From Tachypleus tridentatus (Eukaryota > Arthropoda > Merostomata > Xiphosura > Limulidae): a stretch of 64,000 nucleotides of DNA. Of the stretch, positions 51,359 through 62,492 are shown piece after piece. Where the stretch lies: assembly GCF_004210375.1 (NCBI RefSeq), contig NC_134825.1, positions 40,356,348 to 40,420,347 on the forward strand. Direction: 5' to 3'. The position numbers were made by a program, and so were the translations under genes. The stretch's first letter is position 1. Every line of letters starts with the position of its first letter. The notes under the pieces are model-generated. The model was not told where the DNA came from. It searched no databases and worked only from the letters and a program-made list of their open reading frames with translations.

Positions 51359-51479
51359 TAAATATAAAAAGATAAATTAATACCTATGTTTACTTATAAC
51401 GACAACAGGAACCTATAAACAAAAAACTGACCAGTTTCTAAAAAGTTTCGAAAAATGCATTGAAAAACAAACAAACATA

Positions 51480-51749
51480 TTTGTTTTGAATTTCGCGCAA
51501 AGCTACTCAAGGGCTATCTGTGCTAGCCGTCCCTTATTTAGTAGTGTAAGACTAGAGGAAAGGCAGCTGGTCATCACCACCCACCGCCAACTCTTGGGCT
51601 ACTCTTTTACCAACGAGTAGTGGGATTGACCGTAACATTATAACGCTCTCACTGCTGAAAGGGGGAGCATGTTTGGTACGACTGTGATTCGAACCCGCGA
51701 CCATCGGATTACGAGTCGAACACCTTAACACCCTTGGCCATGCCGGGCC
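51480..51749 (-). mobile_element. tRNA-derived SINE, family A
   Basis: Full-length reverse copy ending ggccatgccgggcc; third same-oriented piece in 0.75 kb. Confidence 0.92.
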
Positions 51750-53399
51750 TACAAAAAACATAGTGTCTTGTTGAACATGCATTAATATTTTTTAATGTTA
51801 GCTGATTTGATGCCACTGTTAACAGCTTATGCAACGTAATGTTTTAATGTTTCCCAATGTAACTAATTTAACGAACATGATTCATTTGTACTTATGTATA
51901 ACATTCAGCTTTGAATTATTTTTAATTAGTGTATTAGCTATAGATTATTGTTAGCTGTTATTTATTAATATATATTGGAAAATTATATATTATTTATAAT
52001 GTTTTGGAAAAATAACTCTTTGAAACATCTTCCGTTTGAAAGACTTGCTATATAGTCAATAAGCACTTTTCTTTTTCTTAAATATGCCTGTGGAGTCACA
52101 CCGCTAAAAAACAGGTTTCGATACCCATGGTTGACAGAGCACAGATAGTCCATTGTGTAGCTTTGTGCTTATTTCTAAGCAAATAAATCAAACTTTTTAT
52201 TAAACCTTTGTTAGACTTAACAACTGACAATAAAATGCTTCTTTTCATTGCGGAAGGAGCCAATAGGAGAACCTAATTTCTTTTTTTCATGGCCGAAGAA
52301 ACCGATAGGCGAACCTAATTAATTTACTGCTTTTCTATTATCATTAAGAATCTTACTGCAGTTTCATCACGCACGTAAAAGCAAGCTACATTGAAAATAA
52401 TACCGCGTATTCAGAGGCATTGTTTACATTACAATTATAATAAAAGTTTTCATTTGTGTTTGACCATATTTGGCCACAGAAACAGAAATATCAGTAAACC
52501 TATACCAGAAGTGTGTTTTTCTTATTCAAAGTGCCCGTACATACCTGGAAGAAAAGTATTTTAAGTAAGAGCAACGTTGTTACTGTTTTAAATTAAAAGT
52601 CTTATCATTATTGTTTGGTATTGTATTTATTTGTCTGTAGTAAAACAAAAACTAAACTAATTATGATATTGAACAAAAATAATTTAAATGTTGAAGTCTG
52701 TTCGACTGAATTTAACCACTAACTGTGTCAGACTTTGATTTAGAAAATTCGTGGATTACGGCCTGTTTGCGCAAAACACGTGCTCTGTATTTTACGGCTG
52801 TTGACACGTTTTACGAGTAACATTAAATATCTCATTATTTGATTAGATCAAAGTAGCCTAAGAACTATCATCATTCTAGAGACGGCTTTCGAAGATAACC
52901 CTGATGTAGCCAGTGTTGGATTTAAAGTTGTATGGGCCCAGGGATTAATCATTTTTGTTGGTTCTACATCCAGTGTAATTTTACATAGAATAAAATTGTC
53001 AGTTATCTAGCCCCTACCTAAATACGACACTGGATGTAATTTTTCAGAAATTATGAAAGAAACCAAACCTACTTATTAGTAGAAACTATAATGTGGTGGT
53101 GCTTTGGTAATGCGTTAATTATTTACATATACTAGTTACATACAAAGTTTACATAAAATTAAAATGTACCAGGTAATGTAATGTAACAATGCCAAATAAT
53201 CTAGATAGAACTAAAGTTTCCGAACAAACGAAAAGTAAAATACGATTAAAGTTGCATGTATAACATTAACACAAGCCAAAGGGAACATTGTCACAAACTC
53301 TTAAATGTCTTTGTTAATTAATATAACAAAGTAACTCCAAGTAAAATAAATAAATGCCGATGCATTTGTCAATAAATATATGCATATATAACAGTTTGT
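51750..53399. other. Intergenic with a family B SINE (52089-52186, +)
   Basis: The SINE shows tggagtcacaccgctaaaaa, caggtttcgatacccatgg, cacagatagtccattgtgta and gctttgtgcttatttc. Otherwise AT-rich with no ORF or RNA gene I can support. Confidence 0.5.
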
Positions 53400-53524
53400 C
53401 TTTTGAATTTCGCGCAAAGCTACACGAGGGCTATCTGCTCTAGCCGTCCATAATTTAACGTCCATAATAGTCTAGGGCTATCTGCACTAGCCCTCGAGTA
53501 GCTTTGCACAAAATTCAAAAAAAG
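53400..53524. mobile_element. Inverted pair of family A SINE tails
   Basis: A reverse tail (gaatttcgcgcaaagctaca, gggctatctgctctagccgt) runs into a forward tail (gggctatctgcactagccct, cgagtagctttgcacaaaat), making a palindrome of about 115 bp immediately left of the hAT relic. Confidence 0.8.
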
Positions 53525-53534
53525 AAACAAACAA

Positions 53535-55280
53535 AACAGGAAAGAAGTGCCGATAATATTCACTAGATTACTTGAAACTTGGGTTTTTACCTTCGCTTAC
53601 AAATGAAACCCAACCTATGTGCCTCCCATGGAAAAATGTTCCTAGTAATGATGCGATAAGAGATATAAAGATCTTGATTTTTTATAACGTTGAAAGGAAG
53701 ATATAAAAATGGACCAAATATAATGTCATTTATGAAAGCATCTGCTCAGGGTGATAATGAAGGAGGGTTAAGGACATCACATAATATCTTTCTCAACTTA
53801 GCAAAGAAAGGAAAACTGTACACTATTGCAGAGGAGATCCTAATACCATCAATTAAAGAAGTGACTGAAACTGTTATGAAAAAGACCCTGGTCCTGTTTT
53901 AAAATGTTTGCCTTTAAGTGCAAATATACTTCAAAGACGTGTTGATGATATGACTGAAGATGTGGAAAAAACTTTGGCATGTGAGCTTATTCATTGTAAG
54001 TTTTTCATCTAACATGATGAATCAATTTTCGGTAGTTCAAACATTCTCATGGCTTATGTGAGATATTTTAGTCAAATTCAAAAACAAATTATTGACGAGT
54101 TTTTGTTCGGAAAGTATCTTAAAGTTGATGCAAAAGGGGTGACGATTTTTCAATGTTTGAAGGAATATGTGAACAAGCACAATATTCCACTCAGCAATAT
54201 AATTGCGGTTGCCACAGATGGCGCACCTTCAATGGTTAGCTGTTACAGAGGATTTGCTGCCTTTCTTAAGGAAAAGGTTCCCGATGTGCGTACTATTCAC
54301 TGTGTATCACACAAACACCACCTTGTGGCAAAATATCTCAATGACGAATTGCATGATACAATAAAGGTGTGCATCAGGTCGATAAATAAAATGAAGCACA
54401 TCCACTTAATTCGCGACTGTTTGCTAAGCTATGAAAAAAAAAATGATGAATTGGTGAACCAATTACTGTTGTATACTGAAGTGAGGTGTCTGTCAAGAAG
54501 TGCTTGCTTGCAAAGGCTGGTCCAGTTGTATGACTCAACTATGGAGTTTCTTACAGATGTTAATTCCTTTCTATGTGATGGGTTGAAAAATAATAAGAAG
54601 CATCTTTTCTATTTGGCAGACCTACATTTAAAATTTGATGATGCACAGATCCGTCTGAAAGGCAAAGATGTAACAATTACTCAAATCCGAGCAATACTCT
54701 TAGGCTTCCAAGTCAAAATAGGAATTTTTAAATCTTCATGACTACGAAGAGATTTTCAGTACTTTCTAAACTTGCGGCAGCTGGAAGATGAAGACCAAAT
54801 TATTTCTGATGATGACTTGGATATATATACATAAAGTATCTTGAAAAATTGAGTGGAGATCTTAAAGTGCGCTTTGAGGACTTGAAGAAAATGCACGTAC
54901 CTGACTGGACTGTTACGTCATTTGATTTGAAAATAGGAAAGGTAATTATTGAATCTAATTTACAAGATTAACTCATTGAACATTCCATGGATCTCGAAGC
55001 TAAATCATTGTTCAAAAATACGACCCTCAGCAACTTCTGAAGTAATGTAACTATTGCTAATAAGTATCGAAAACCTTTCACAGCGGTGAACCTTTCGTTA
55101 CTTGCATTCCCAAGTTCCTGTATGGTTGAAGCTGATTTTAGCCATGTAAATTCAGTCCTAACAAAGCAGGGAAACAAACTGAACATAGAAGAAACTGGTG
55201 ACTTAGGACTAAATCTCACCAATTTACAACCAACTATTAATGCTCTTCTCAAAGATCATCAACCATGTCCCTCCTTTTAA
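53535..55280 (+). pseudogene. hAT transposase relic, ZBED5/FAM200-like
   Basis: Several frames together give a hAT protein: YLKLGF...NETQPMCL...SNDA near 53566-53640 (broken BED zinc finger), SHNIFLNLAKKGKLYTIAEE at about 53777-53840, VLKCLPLSANILQRRVDDMT near 53899-53960, HDESIFGSSNILMAYVRYFS to 54070, then an open stretch 54049-54741 with ATDGAPSMV, HCVSHKHHL and LLYTEVRCLSRS (the RNase-H-like core and the TEVRWLS motif), and finally LSLLAFPSSCMVEADFSHVN with NLQPTINAL (hAT dimerisation region) to 55280. Frameshifts near 53890 and 54740, and in-frame stops near 54010, 54970 and 55040, mark it as dead. Similarity to the domesticated ZBED5/ZBED9/FAM200 group is from memory. Confidence 0.9.
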
Positions 55281-55451
55281 AAATGTCAGACGATCAATAA
55301 AAAGGTAAGTTGGTTTATCATATTATATTATTACTATTTATATGTTTTTATTAAGTTATTCTTCCTTTAATTATGACTTATAGATTTTTATTACTTAAAA
55401 GAATGGAGGTGTCAATAAAAAGTCAAGGACTCCATGAAGGGGTCGACAGTA

Positions 55452-55472
55452 AAAAAAGTTTGGGGATTCCTG
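55452..55472. repeat. Probable right terminal repeat of the hAT element
   Basis: aaaaaagtttggggattcct plus a final g is the complement of a CAGG-type hAT end (cag..atccccaaac). The left end was not found; the inverted SINE pair at 53400 may have disrupted it. Confidence 0.6.
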
Positions 55473-55583
55473 AATTCTAGAATAAGTATACAATTTCAAG
55501 ATGACTGACCACAGATAAACGAAACTATTATAGAATTATGCGCGCAGATTTTTTTCTCTAGTGAATAAAAGTATACATAAATA

Positions 55584-55852
55584 TTGTTTGTTTTTAAATT
55601 TCGCGCAAAGCTACACGAGGGCTATCTGCGCTAGCCGTCCCTAATTTTGTAGTGTAATACTAGAGGGAAGACAGTTAGTCATCACCATCTACCACCAAAC
55701 TCTTGGAGTACTGTTTTACCAACAAATAGTGGGATAGACCGTAACATTATAACGCCCCCACGGCCGAAAGGGCAAGCATGTTTGGTGTGATTCGAAACCG
55801 TGGTCCTCAGATTACGAGTTGAGCGAAATAACCATTTGGCCATGCCGAGCCT
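55584..55852 (-). mobile_element. tRNA-derived SINE, family A
   Basis: Reverse copy with a small deletion at the B box (gtgtgattcgaaaccgtggt); ends ggccatgccgagcc. Confidence 0.9.
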
Positions 55853-56039
55853 ATATGTATACATGCTGGCACTTACTTCTATATATACATGGAAATCTGC
55901 AGAAATTTCTGGGAAAAAGTCAAAATTAAGAGACGATTTATATGGGTACGCTGAATGAATAAAAAGAGGATTATGTTTCACGTTTTCCACGATGTGTGAA
56001 ACAAATTTTTACGTAATATCCTGTTAAATGAAGTAAAGT

Positions 56040-56316
56040 TTGTTTGTTTGTTTTGGAATTTCGCACAAAGCTACTCGAGGGCTATCTGTGCTAGCCGTCC
56101 CTAATTTAGCAGTGTAAGACTAGAGGGAAGGCAGCTAGTCATCACCACCCACCGCCAACTCTTGGGCTGCTCTTTTACCAACCAATAGTGGGATTAACCG
56201 TCACATTATAACGCCCCCACGGCTGGGAGGGCGAGCATGTTTAGCGCGACGCGGGCGCGAACCCGCGACCCTCGGATTACGAGTCGCACGCCTTACGCGC
56301 TTGGCCATGCCAGGCC
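56040..56316 (-). mobile_element. tRNA-derived SINE, family A, young GC-rich subfamily
   Basis: Complement carries the same gggttcgcgcccgc B-box variant, the cgcgctaaacatgctc junction and cgccctcccagccg as the copy at 21942. Ends ggccatgccaggcc. Confidence 0.93.
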
Positions 56317-56620
56317 ATGAAGTAAAGTACAGAAACTATAAGAATATAGGATGATATGAAATGATCTTCAAATTTCATAAAATTGTGAATTAAGGCGAGA
56401 TAAATTATTTAGGTTTACACTTTATTTAAAAAATTTAGATCTAATGAGAGAAATACAATTAACAGTTTATGATTAAATTTTGTTTAAAGTACACTTATCA
56501 ATTTTAACATAATTGTCGATTTTATGGCTGGTTTTAAAATTTAGTCTATATTTTATGAAATAAAACTAACTGAAATAATTTTGTTTAAATTATCTCATGT
56601 TTAAGTGCACTCTAGATAGA

Positions 56621-56899
56621 GTTTGTTTGTTTTTTTGAATTTCGCACAAAACTACTAGAGGGCTATCTATGCTAGCCGTCCCTAATTTAGCAGTGTAAGA
56701 CTAGAGGGAAGTCAGCTAGTCATCACCACCCATCGCCAACTCTTGGGCTAATCTTTTACCAACGAATATTGGGATTGACGGTAACATTATAACGCACCCA
56801 CGGCTTAAAGGGCGAGGATGTTTGGCGCGACGGGGATGCGAATTCGCGACCCTCAGATTACGAGTCGCATGTCTTAACACGCTTGGCCATGCCAAGCCA
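56621..56899 (-). mobile_element. tRNA-derived SINE, family A
   Basis: Reverse copy, gatgcgaattcgcgaccctc in the B-box region, ending ggccatgccaagcc. Confidence 0.92.
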
Positions 56900-56971
56900 A
56901 GAGTTTGATTATAATAGTTATTGTAATATATAAGTATAGCTGTATTTTTATAATAATTATTAGAATTACAT

Positions 56972-57208
56972 GCCTGGCATGGCCAGGTGAGTTAAGGTGT
57001 TCGACTCCCCATCGCACCAAACATGCTCGCCCTTTCAGTCGTGGGGCGTTATTATATGACGGTCAATCCCACTATTCGTTGGCAAAAGAGTAGCCCAAGA
57101 GTTGGCGGTGGATGGTGATAAGTAGCTGCTTTACCTCTTGTCTTAATTCCAAAATTAGGAACGGCTAGCGCAGATAGCCTTCATGTAGCTTTGCGCGAAA
57201 TTCAAAAC
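56972..57208 (+). mobile_element. tRNA-derived SINE, family A, head deleted between A and B boxes
   Basis: gcctggcatggccaggtgag, then ttcgactccccatcgcacca: the anticodon stem to B box is missing. Body and gctttgcgcgaaattcaaaa tail present. Confidence 0.9.
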
Positions 57209-57236
57209 TACTAGAATTTATTATTTGGTCAGTAAT

Positions 57237-57330
57237 TTGTTGTTAAATGCGTAGCCACATAGTGGGTTATTTGTGCTGTAGCCACCACAGGTATTAAAAC
57301 CTGTTTTTTTAAACTTCTAAGCGCTCAGAT
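57237..57330 (-). mobile_element. SINE family B, degenerate
   Basis: gcgtagccacatagtgggtt, atttgtgctgtagccaccac, ggtattaaaacctg. Confidence 0.55.
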
Positions 57331-58456
57331 ATGTTCATGTAAATTTACAAATGTACAATATTAAAATTCAGAGCTCGATTCCCCGCAATGGAAACAGCAA
57401 TTGTTCATTGTGGCTCTTAGTTAAAACAAATTTACGTCTGAGCGAGAAGTTATTAAAGGTAATATGTTACTAATAAACGCACATTTTAAAGTTTTCAATG
57501 TCTTACTGTGGAAATAAATTTATTCGCATTTTTAAATGCTTCTACAAAAGTGGTTGAAGATGAATTATGTATACTCAGAAACAACTGAAATAAAATGTTT
57601 GTTTTCACCATTGTTTTGATCTTGCTCATAGAAAGCGCCACATCCGCAAATTTAAAGTAGACATTAGATGTTAGGCTTAACCTGCTAACGCTATTATTGT
57701 TTAAGATATTTATTGCTGTTTTATCTGATTCAGACACTATGCAGTGTATTTTGATCGTTGAATGCTAACTCTAGTAAAAAAAAAAAAAGCTGAAACGTAA
57801 GATTTTTAATTTATAATATATTGGTTTTATTAACTGCTCTCATTTTATATTTTCAGTAAAACTAAAAATATGGTTTTAAGTTCAATCATTTTATCGACAA
57901 CTGCATAAATTTAGAAAAACAATATAACGATCATTACAAATAATAATAAAAAATCTTTTTATTTGAGCAAACATTTCGTGATTCTGGCTTTTTCAGTCTT
58001 GGTGGCGCAAGAACTGCTATTATTTTTTGTAAGTTAGATTTATTATTGATTTATTTTATGAAGAAACAGTGTATTGTATTTTACTGTCGTCAACAGTTAA
58101 ATGCTACCTCAGCTCTGGGCTGTAGTATTAGTAAAGAAACAAATTGGAAGAGAGACGTTAGATTTTTATTTCATAATATTTCTATTTTATTATTCAAATG
58201 TCAGTAAAACTGAACAGTTTTTGTATTATATCCTGACATACTATATGAACTATATCAACTATTCATTAATACTTAGCTCTATTAGTAGGAATAGCTAGTA
58301 CTACTAGTACCATTACTATTAGTGTGGTGAGACTACTACTGTTTAGTTTTTAGATTATTAGATATAAAAATGGCACATCATCTATCTGAACGTACTATAA
58401 AACTACATTTTTATAATTACAGTAATCATTTGTAATTGAAAGTTATTATTTTTATG
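57331..58456. repeat. Upstream of the zinc-finger gene; diverged local duplication
   Basis: About 57735-57870 and 58065-58215 share ordered words: cagtgtatt, aatgct, gtaaaaaa/gtaaagaaa, acgt(a/t)agatttttaattt/attt, ataatat, then cagtaaaact. The stretch has normal CpG content up to about 58.5 kb, where depletion begins. No ORF of note. Confidence 0.4.
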
Positions 58457-58512
58457 ATACCACTGCAACGTTTACATATATTTTAGAAGAAATGTAAACG
58501 TTGCAGTGGTAT
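58457..58512. repeat. Perfect 21-bp inverted repeat with 14-nt loop
   Basis: Left arm 58457-58477 (ataccactgcaacgtttaca, then t) and right arm 58492-58512 are exact complements. It sits at the left edge of the CpG-depleted zinc-finger gene region. Confidence 0.85.
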
Positions 58513-59197
58513 TATTGAGTTTTAATCTAACCCATTTACTGACAAGAACAACTCATTTTGGGAACCTTGTTGACTTTTGTTATTATCAAACAAGACCAAG
58601 ATACACTTTACTGTAACTTATGTACAGAGATTTCCATAGAATATAAAATTTTTGAAATTTCTGATATATTTGATGTTGTAGTGAAGTATTTATAAAACTT
58701 GAAAATATTTACATACAACTTGACATGAAGTTTTGTATTTTGTAACAACTCAGAAAAGTAGGACTTTTTTTATAAGATGGGTTCATAGTTGGAAAGAAAT
58801 TTATTCAAACCATGAATCTGTTTACTTTTTAATTTGCTTTTTTCTTTCTTTCAGTTCATTTTGGGCTATCCAGTACTTCCAAGTTCCAGTTAATGTGCTT
58901 GAAGTTTTTTGTGTCATGCTGCAAAAGGTTTGTTCTATGCACATTTCATATTTCTGTCAACAATAAATAATATGTCTGAAATGTTCTAAGTGTTAACTGT
59001 ACCTTCAAGTAATTTATAAGTTTCATTGTTCTTATAATTTGAAACCAATACATTGAATTTTCTTTTTTTGTAGTGGTGAAATAGAAAATTATTACAGATG
59101 TTTTAATACTATTTGTATTTCTTTAAATAAGGGATTTATATGTCCACAAATGATACACCTGTTTTATATTTTGTTTCAAGTGGTACTGATATGAATG

Positions 59198-59265
59198 TTG
59201 AAACTTTATAGAATGGACGGCAACTGCCTGTTGTGGAGACACAAGTGTAGGGGATGACGTTTTGA
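59198..59265. mobile_element. Solo arm of the foldback element seen at 5480
   Basis: gaaactttatagaatggacg, gcaactgcctgttgtggaga and cacaagtgtaggggatgacg match the left arm at 5480-5550 with a few changes. The ATG at 59262 lies at its edge. Confidence 0.75.
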
Positions 59266-59321
59266 GACATTATGAGAGGTACAAAGTTACTAATTTTTAC
59301 AATTGTACTTTTAGGTCTCTA

Positions 59322-62300
59322 ATGGACATGGATGATGATACACATTTGTGTCTTCGTTGTAACAGTACCATAATTGGTCTTGACAGTTATGTCATACACC
59401 GTAAAGAACATTGTACAGCAGCCAAGCCAGACACACCAAACCAATTTCCACCAAGCTCAGTTTCTGGTTATCAAAGTGTGACGGATGTTTTTCAATCTAA
59501 TACTTGTACACCTAGTGCCTCAGATTTTTTTTCCTACCTAGAACTTCAGAGTACAGCAACTCCATCTGATCCTTCCAAGAAAGAACTGACATCTTCATTC
59601 CAACAAAGTAGTAGAACTTATTTGGAACAAGAAGAGGAATCGGACCATGAATTTGGAAGTCATGATGTGTTTGAGGAAAGTGATGATGACACTCATCCTC
59701 CTCTGTCCCACACGGGAGGAAAGTGGAAGCCCGGAAGTCGACCAGAACAGTACACTCTAAACCAGTGGGAAAGAAATTCATCTTCAGGAGAAGATGACGA
59801 AGATTTAAACTTAGCACTTTCAGAACCTTCCATTGATCATGAGGAAAAAGTTAAGAAAAGGTTTGAATGCAAATTGTGCAACAGAAAGTATTCTGATAAG
59901 TGTTCTTATGAAAGACATCTTGATACAAGGCTTCACTTCAAGCGATCACATTTAGAAAGGGATGTTGGATGTTTGACCTCTGGAATCGGTCTTGACTCCA
60001 GGAAACAAACGTTAAAGAAAGCTCAAAGACTGATATGTTTACCACAGAAGGATGGTTTTGCCAAAAGTACTTTAAAGGTAGAGCTTAAGTGTACTCAGTG
60101 TTGCAAACAATTTGTTAAACCATATGAACTTGCACTGCATCTTTTGAGTGAAACACACAGACAGGCATTTAGTTTGAGAGAAGACTGGATGAATCATGTA
60201 TTACAGAATGAAGCAGTAATGATCAAATCGTTGCTTTTCCGTTGTTTGATTTGTTCCTTTTATTTTGCTCAACAAGAGTGTTTCTTTGCTCACGTGAGAG
60301 ATAAACAACACCTCCGAAAAGCAGCTCAAGTGAGGCGGCCCCTAATTTGTACATCATGCCAGTATGAATGTTATGCAAATGACGAAATGTTAAATCATTT
60401 GACTTCTGCTGTTCATAACAAAAACGTCGTAGAGGTCCTGCCGCAGCATCCAGTTATTTTATCAGAAAATGCCATTAGAAAGTCATGTGATGTTTGTCCA
60501 AAGCAGTGTGAAATAAAAAAATTTGTGTTATCATTACAGAAGAAAATAAGGAAAGAGAATAGTTCAGATAGTGTGGTAAACCCATGTGTAAACACTGTAA
60601 CTGTACTAAACCACAAAAGTCTGAAAACATTAAAAAATAGTCAAAATTCAAAGCATCTTCAAGAAAACTTAGCTAAAACGTTACAAAACACAGATTATAA
60701 GATTAGGAAACACTGGTGTTGTAAAGAATGTAAGAAAGAATTTGGTAGGTTAGATTATTACAAACATGTACTGAGCAGTCATCCTGAAAATTGTCATGAA
60801 TGCAAAATCTGTAAAATAAACTTTTTCTCATCTTCTAAACTGCAAAAACATATTAATACAGCTTATCACAAAAAGCAGGAAACGGTTAAAACTCGCCTTA
60901 CGAAACATGAGGGAAATTTGATTTGTGAGATGTGTAAATGTGGCTTTTTGACATTAGCTGATATTATTTTTCATAAAATAGACTTGCACCATTGTGAAGG
61001 TTTGGAGATGTATCTAGTGGGAAATACAGAGAAAATACAAGAGTCCATGAAGAAAGTTGATAATAAATTCTTAAGGAGTGAAAAGAAAAACATTAAAGGC
61101 ATTCAAAAAAGGTATCCTTGTCCATACTGTAGAAGAATGTTCTCTCGTGCAGTCCTTCGAAGTCACCTTATTGTACATACTGGTGAAAAACCTCACACGT
61201 GTCACATTTGCAGAGCAACATTTACACAGAAAGGTACTCTTATGGTTCATATTAAAAGACATCTAGGAATAAAGAAAATGAAATGTGACCAGTGCAATTA
61301 TGCGTGTGTCACAAAAGGTGCTTTAAATCGTCACCTTCAAGTCCATTTGGTTGAACGACCACGCCCCTTTTTATGTGAAGAATGTGGTTCCTCACATTCA
61401 GATAGGGGTAGCCTCAATTATCACATGAAGATTCATTTGAAAAAATTTGATTACAAATGCCCTATAGATGGTTGCTATCATGCCTGTCGTTCAAAGAGTG
61501 AATTAAAAATTCACATGTGTTCGCATACTAATGAACGTCCATTTCTCTGCGATAAATGTGGATATGCAGGAAAAACAAGTGGCCAGTTAAAAAAACATCA
61601 GAAGTGTCATACAGGTGAGAAGCCATTTAAATGTCGGTATTGTTCGTACTCGGCAACTTTCAGTAGTCACCTCCGTCGACACATGAGGCTGCACACGGGT
61701 TCCAAGCCTTATCAATGTCCATACTGTTCCTACTCTTGTAACACACAGGAGAATATTCACAAACATATCTTAAAAACAAAAAAACACATTGGAAAGAAAA
61801 TGTATCCTTGTCGTTTTTGCGAGTTTGGTTGCAATGACTTTCAGGAATACAAGAAACATCTTCTTGATTATCACCTGGAACACTTTCCAGAAGGAGAAAG
61901 AGATATTGATTCATCATATGTCTCTGGTTTGTATACCAAAGATAATACCAATGTTGATGATGGGTTTATCCCAGTAGATGCATTAGGTTCTCGGTCAGAA
62001 GTAAGAGAAACAAGTTCCTGTCTGCTTTCAAGAAAACACTCTAAGACAAGAAGAAAAAAGAATGACACAACAGCAGATTTAAGGGAAGCCACTGTTATTG
62101 AAGACGAAGGTAATATTGTTGAGATACCTGAGATGGCCAGATTTCAAGAGGTTGAACACACTGAAATCTCTAAAATTAGTGAAGCAACAGTAAAAGGTGT
62201 TATTGCACAAACCAATTCAAGTGTGTTGACATTGGACAATTTTGAGCCAAAGGTAGATTTACATCAGGCTGTTACAGAGGTTGCTGAAACTGGTGTTTTA

Positions 62301-62492
62301 TCAAATACCAGAATAGAATTATCAGCTAGTGATTTTTTTATTACTGATAACCCTGATTATTTTAGCACTGAACAGACTCTAGTGGAAGGATTACCGGATA
62401 GTTTACATGGAAGTGTAACACATGGTTATGAATACACAACTTACACAGAAGAAAATAATGCTGAAACAATTATTATATACATGCCAGTGTGA
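59322..62492 (+). CDS. C2H2 zinc-finger protein, large 3' coding exon; orthology unknown
   Basis: The open frame runs from ATG 59262 (1076 codons), but an acceptor-like tacaattgtacttttag ends at 59314 and the first convincing residues are MDMDDDTHLC, so I start at Met21 (59322); Met23 (59328) is equally possible. Numbering from 59262: a C2HC motif (C30, C33, H46, C51), an acidic Ser-rich stretch with HTGGKWKPGSRP (150-161), fingers starting at C203, C277, C328, C363, C487, C514 and C555, then a nine-finger array at C620, 647, 675, 705, 733, 763, 791, 819 and 850 with TGEKP-type linkers after 620 and 763. Total: 16 C2H2 fingers plus one C2HC. A basic patch HSKTRRKK (925-932) could be a nuclear signal; the tail is acidic and ends IIIYMPV. 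Probably a nuclear DNA-binding regulator; targets unknown. A 5' UTR exon upstream is expected. Confidence 0.9.
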   Translation: MDMDDDTHLCLRCNSTIIGLDSYVIHRKEHCTAAKPDTPNQFPPSSVSGYQSVTDVFQSNTCTPSASDFFSYLELQSTATPSDPSKKELTSSFQQSSRTYLEQEEESDHEFGSHDVFEESDDDTHPPLSHTGGKWKPGSRPEQYTLNQWERNSSSGEDDEDLNLALSEPSIDHEEKVKKRFECKLCNRKYSDKCSYERHLDTRLHFKRSHLERDVGCLTSGIGLDSRKQTLKKAQRLICLPQKDGFAKSTLKVELKCTQCCKQFVKPYELALHLLSETHRQAFSLREDWMNHVLQNEAVMIKSLLFRCLICSFYFAQQECFFAHVRDKQHLRKAAQVRRPLICTSCQYECYANDEMLNHLTSAVHNKNVVEVLPQHPVILSENAIRKSCDVCPKQCEIKKFVLSLQKKIRKENSSDSVVNPCVNTVTVLNHKSLKTLKNSQNSKHLQENLAKTLQNTDYKIRKHWCCKECKKEFGRLDYYKHVLSSHPENCHECKICKINFFSSSKLQKHINTAYHKKQETVKTRLTKHEGNLICEMCKCGFLTLADIIFHKIDLHHCEGLEMYLVGNTEKIQESMKKVDNKFLRSEKKNIKGIQKRYPCPYCRRMFSRAVLRSHLIVHTGEKPHTCHICRATFTQKGTLMVHIKRHLGIKKMKCDQCNYACVTKGALNRHLQVHLVERPRPFLCEECGSSHSDRGSLNYHMKIHLKKFDYKCPIDGCYHACRSKSELKIHMCSHTNERPFLCDKCGYAGKTSGQLKKHQKCHTGEKPFKCRYCSYSATFSSHLRRHMRLHTGSKPYQCPYCSYSCNTQENIHKHILKTKKHIGKKMYPCRFCEFGCNDFQEYKKHLLDYHLEHFPEGERDIDSSYVSGLYTKDNTNVDDGFIPVDALGSRSEVRETSSCLLSRKHSKTRRKKNDTTADLREATVIEDEGNIVEIPEMARFQEVEHTEISKISEATVKGVIAQTNSSVLTLDNFEPKVDLHQAVTEVAETGVLSNTRIELSASDFFITDNPDYFSTEQTLVEGLPDSLHGSVTHGYEYTTYTEENNAETIIIYMPV

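Noticed and set aside
58457-58512. miRNA gene
   Set aside because: The stem is perfect and short with no lower stem; I recognise no miRNA seed and cannot see expression.
59512-59817. Reverse-strand ORFs across the zinc-finger exon
   Set aside because: Shadows of the zinc-finger frame; no independent support.
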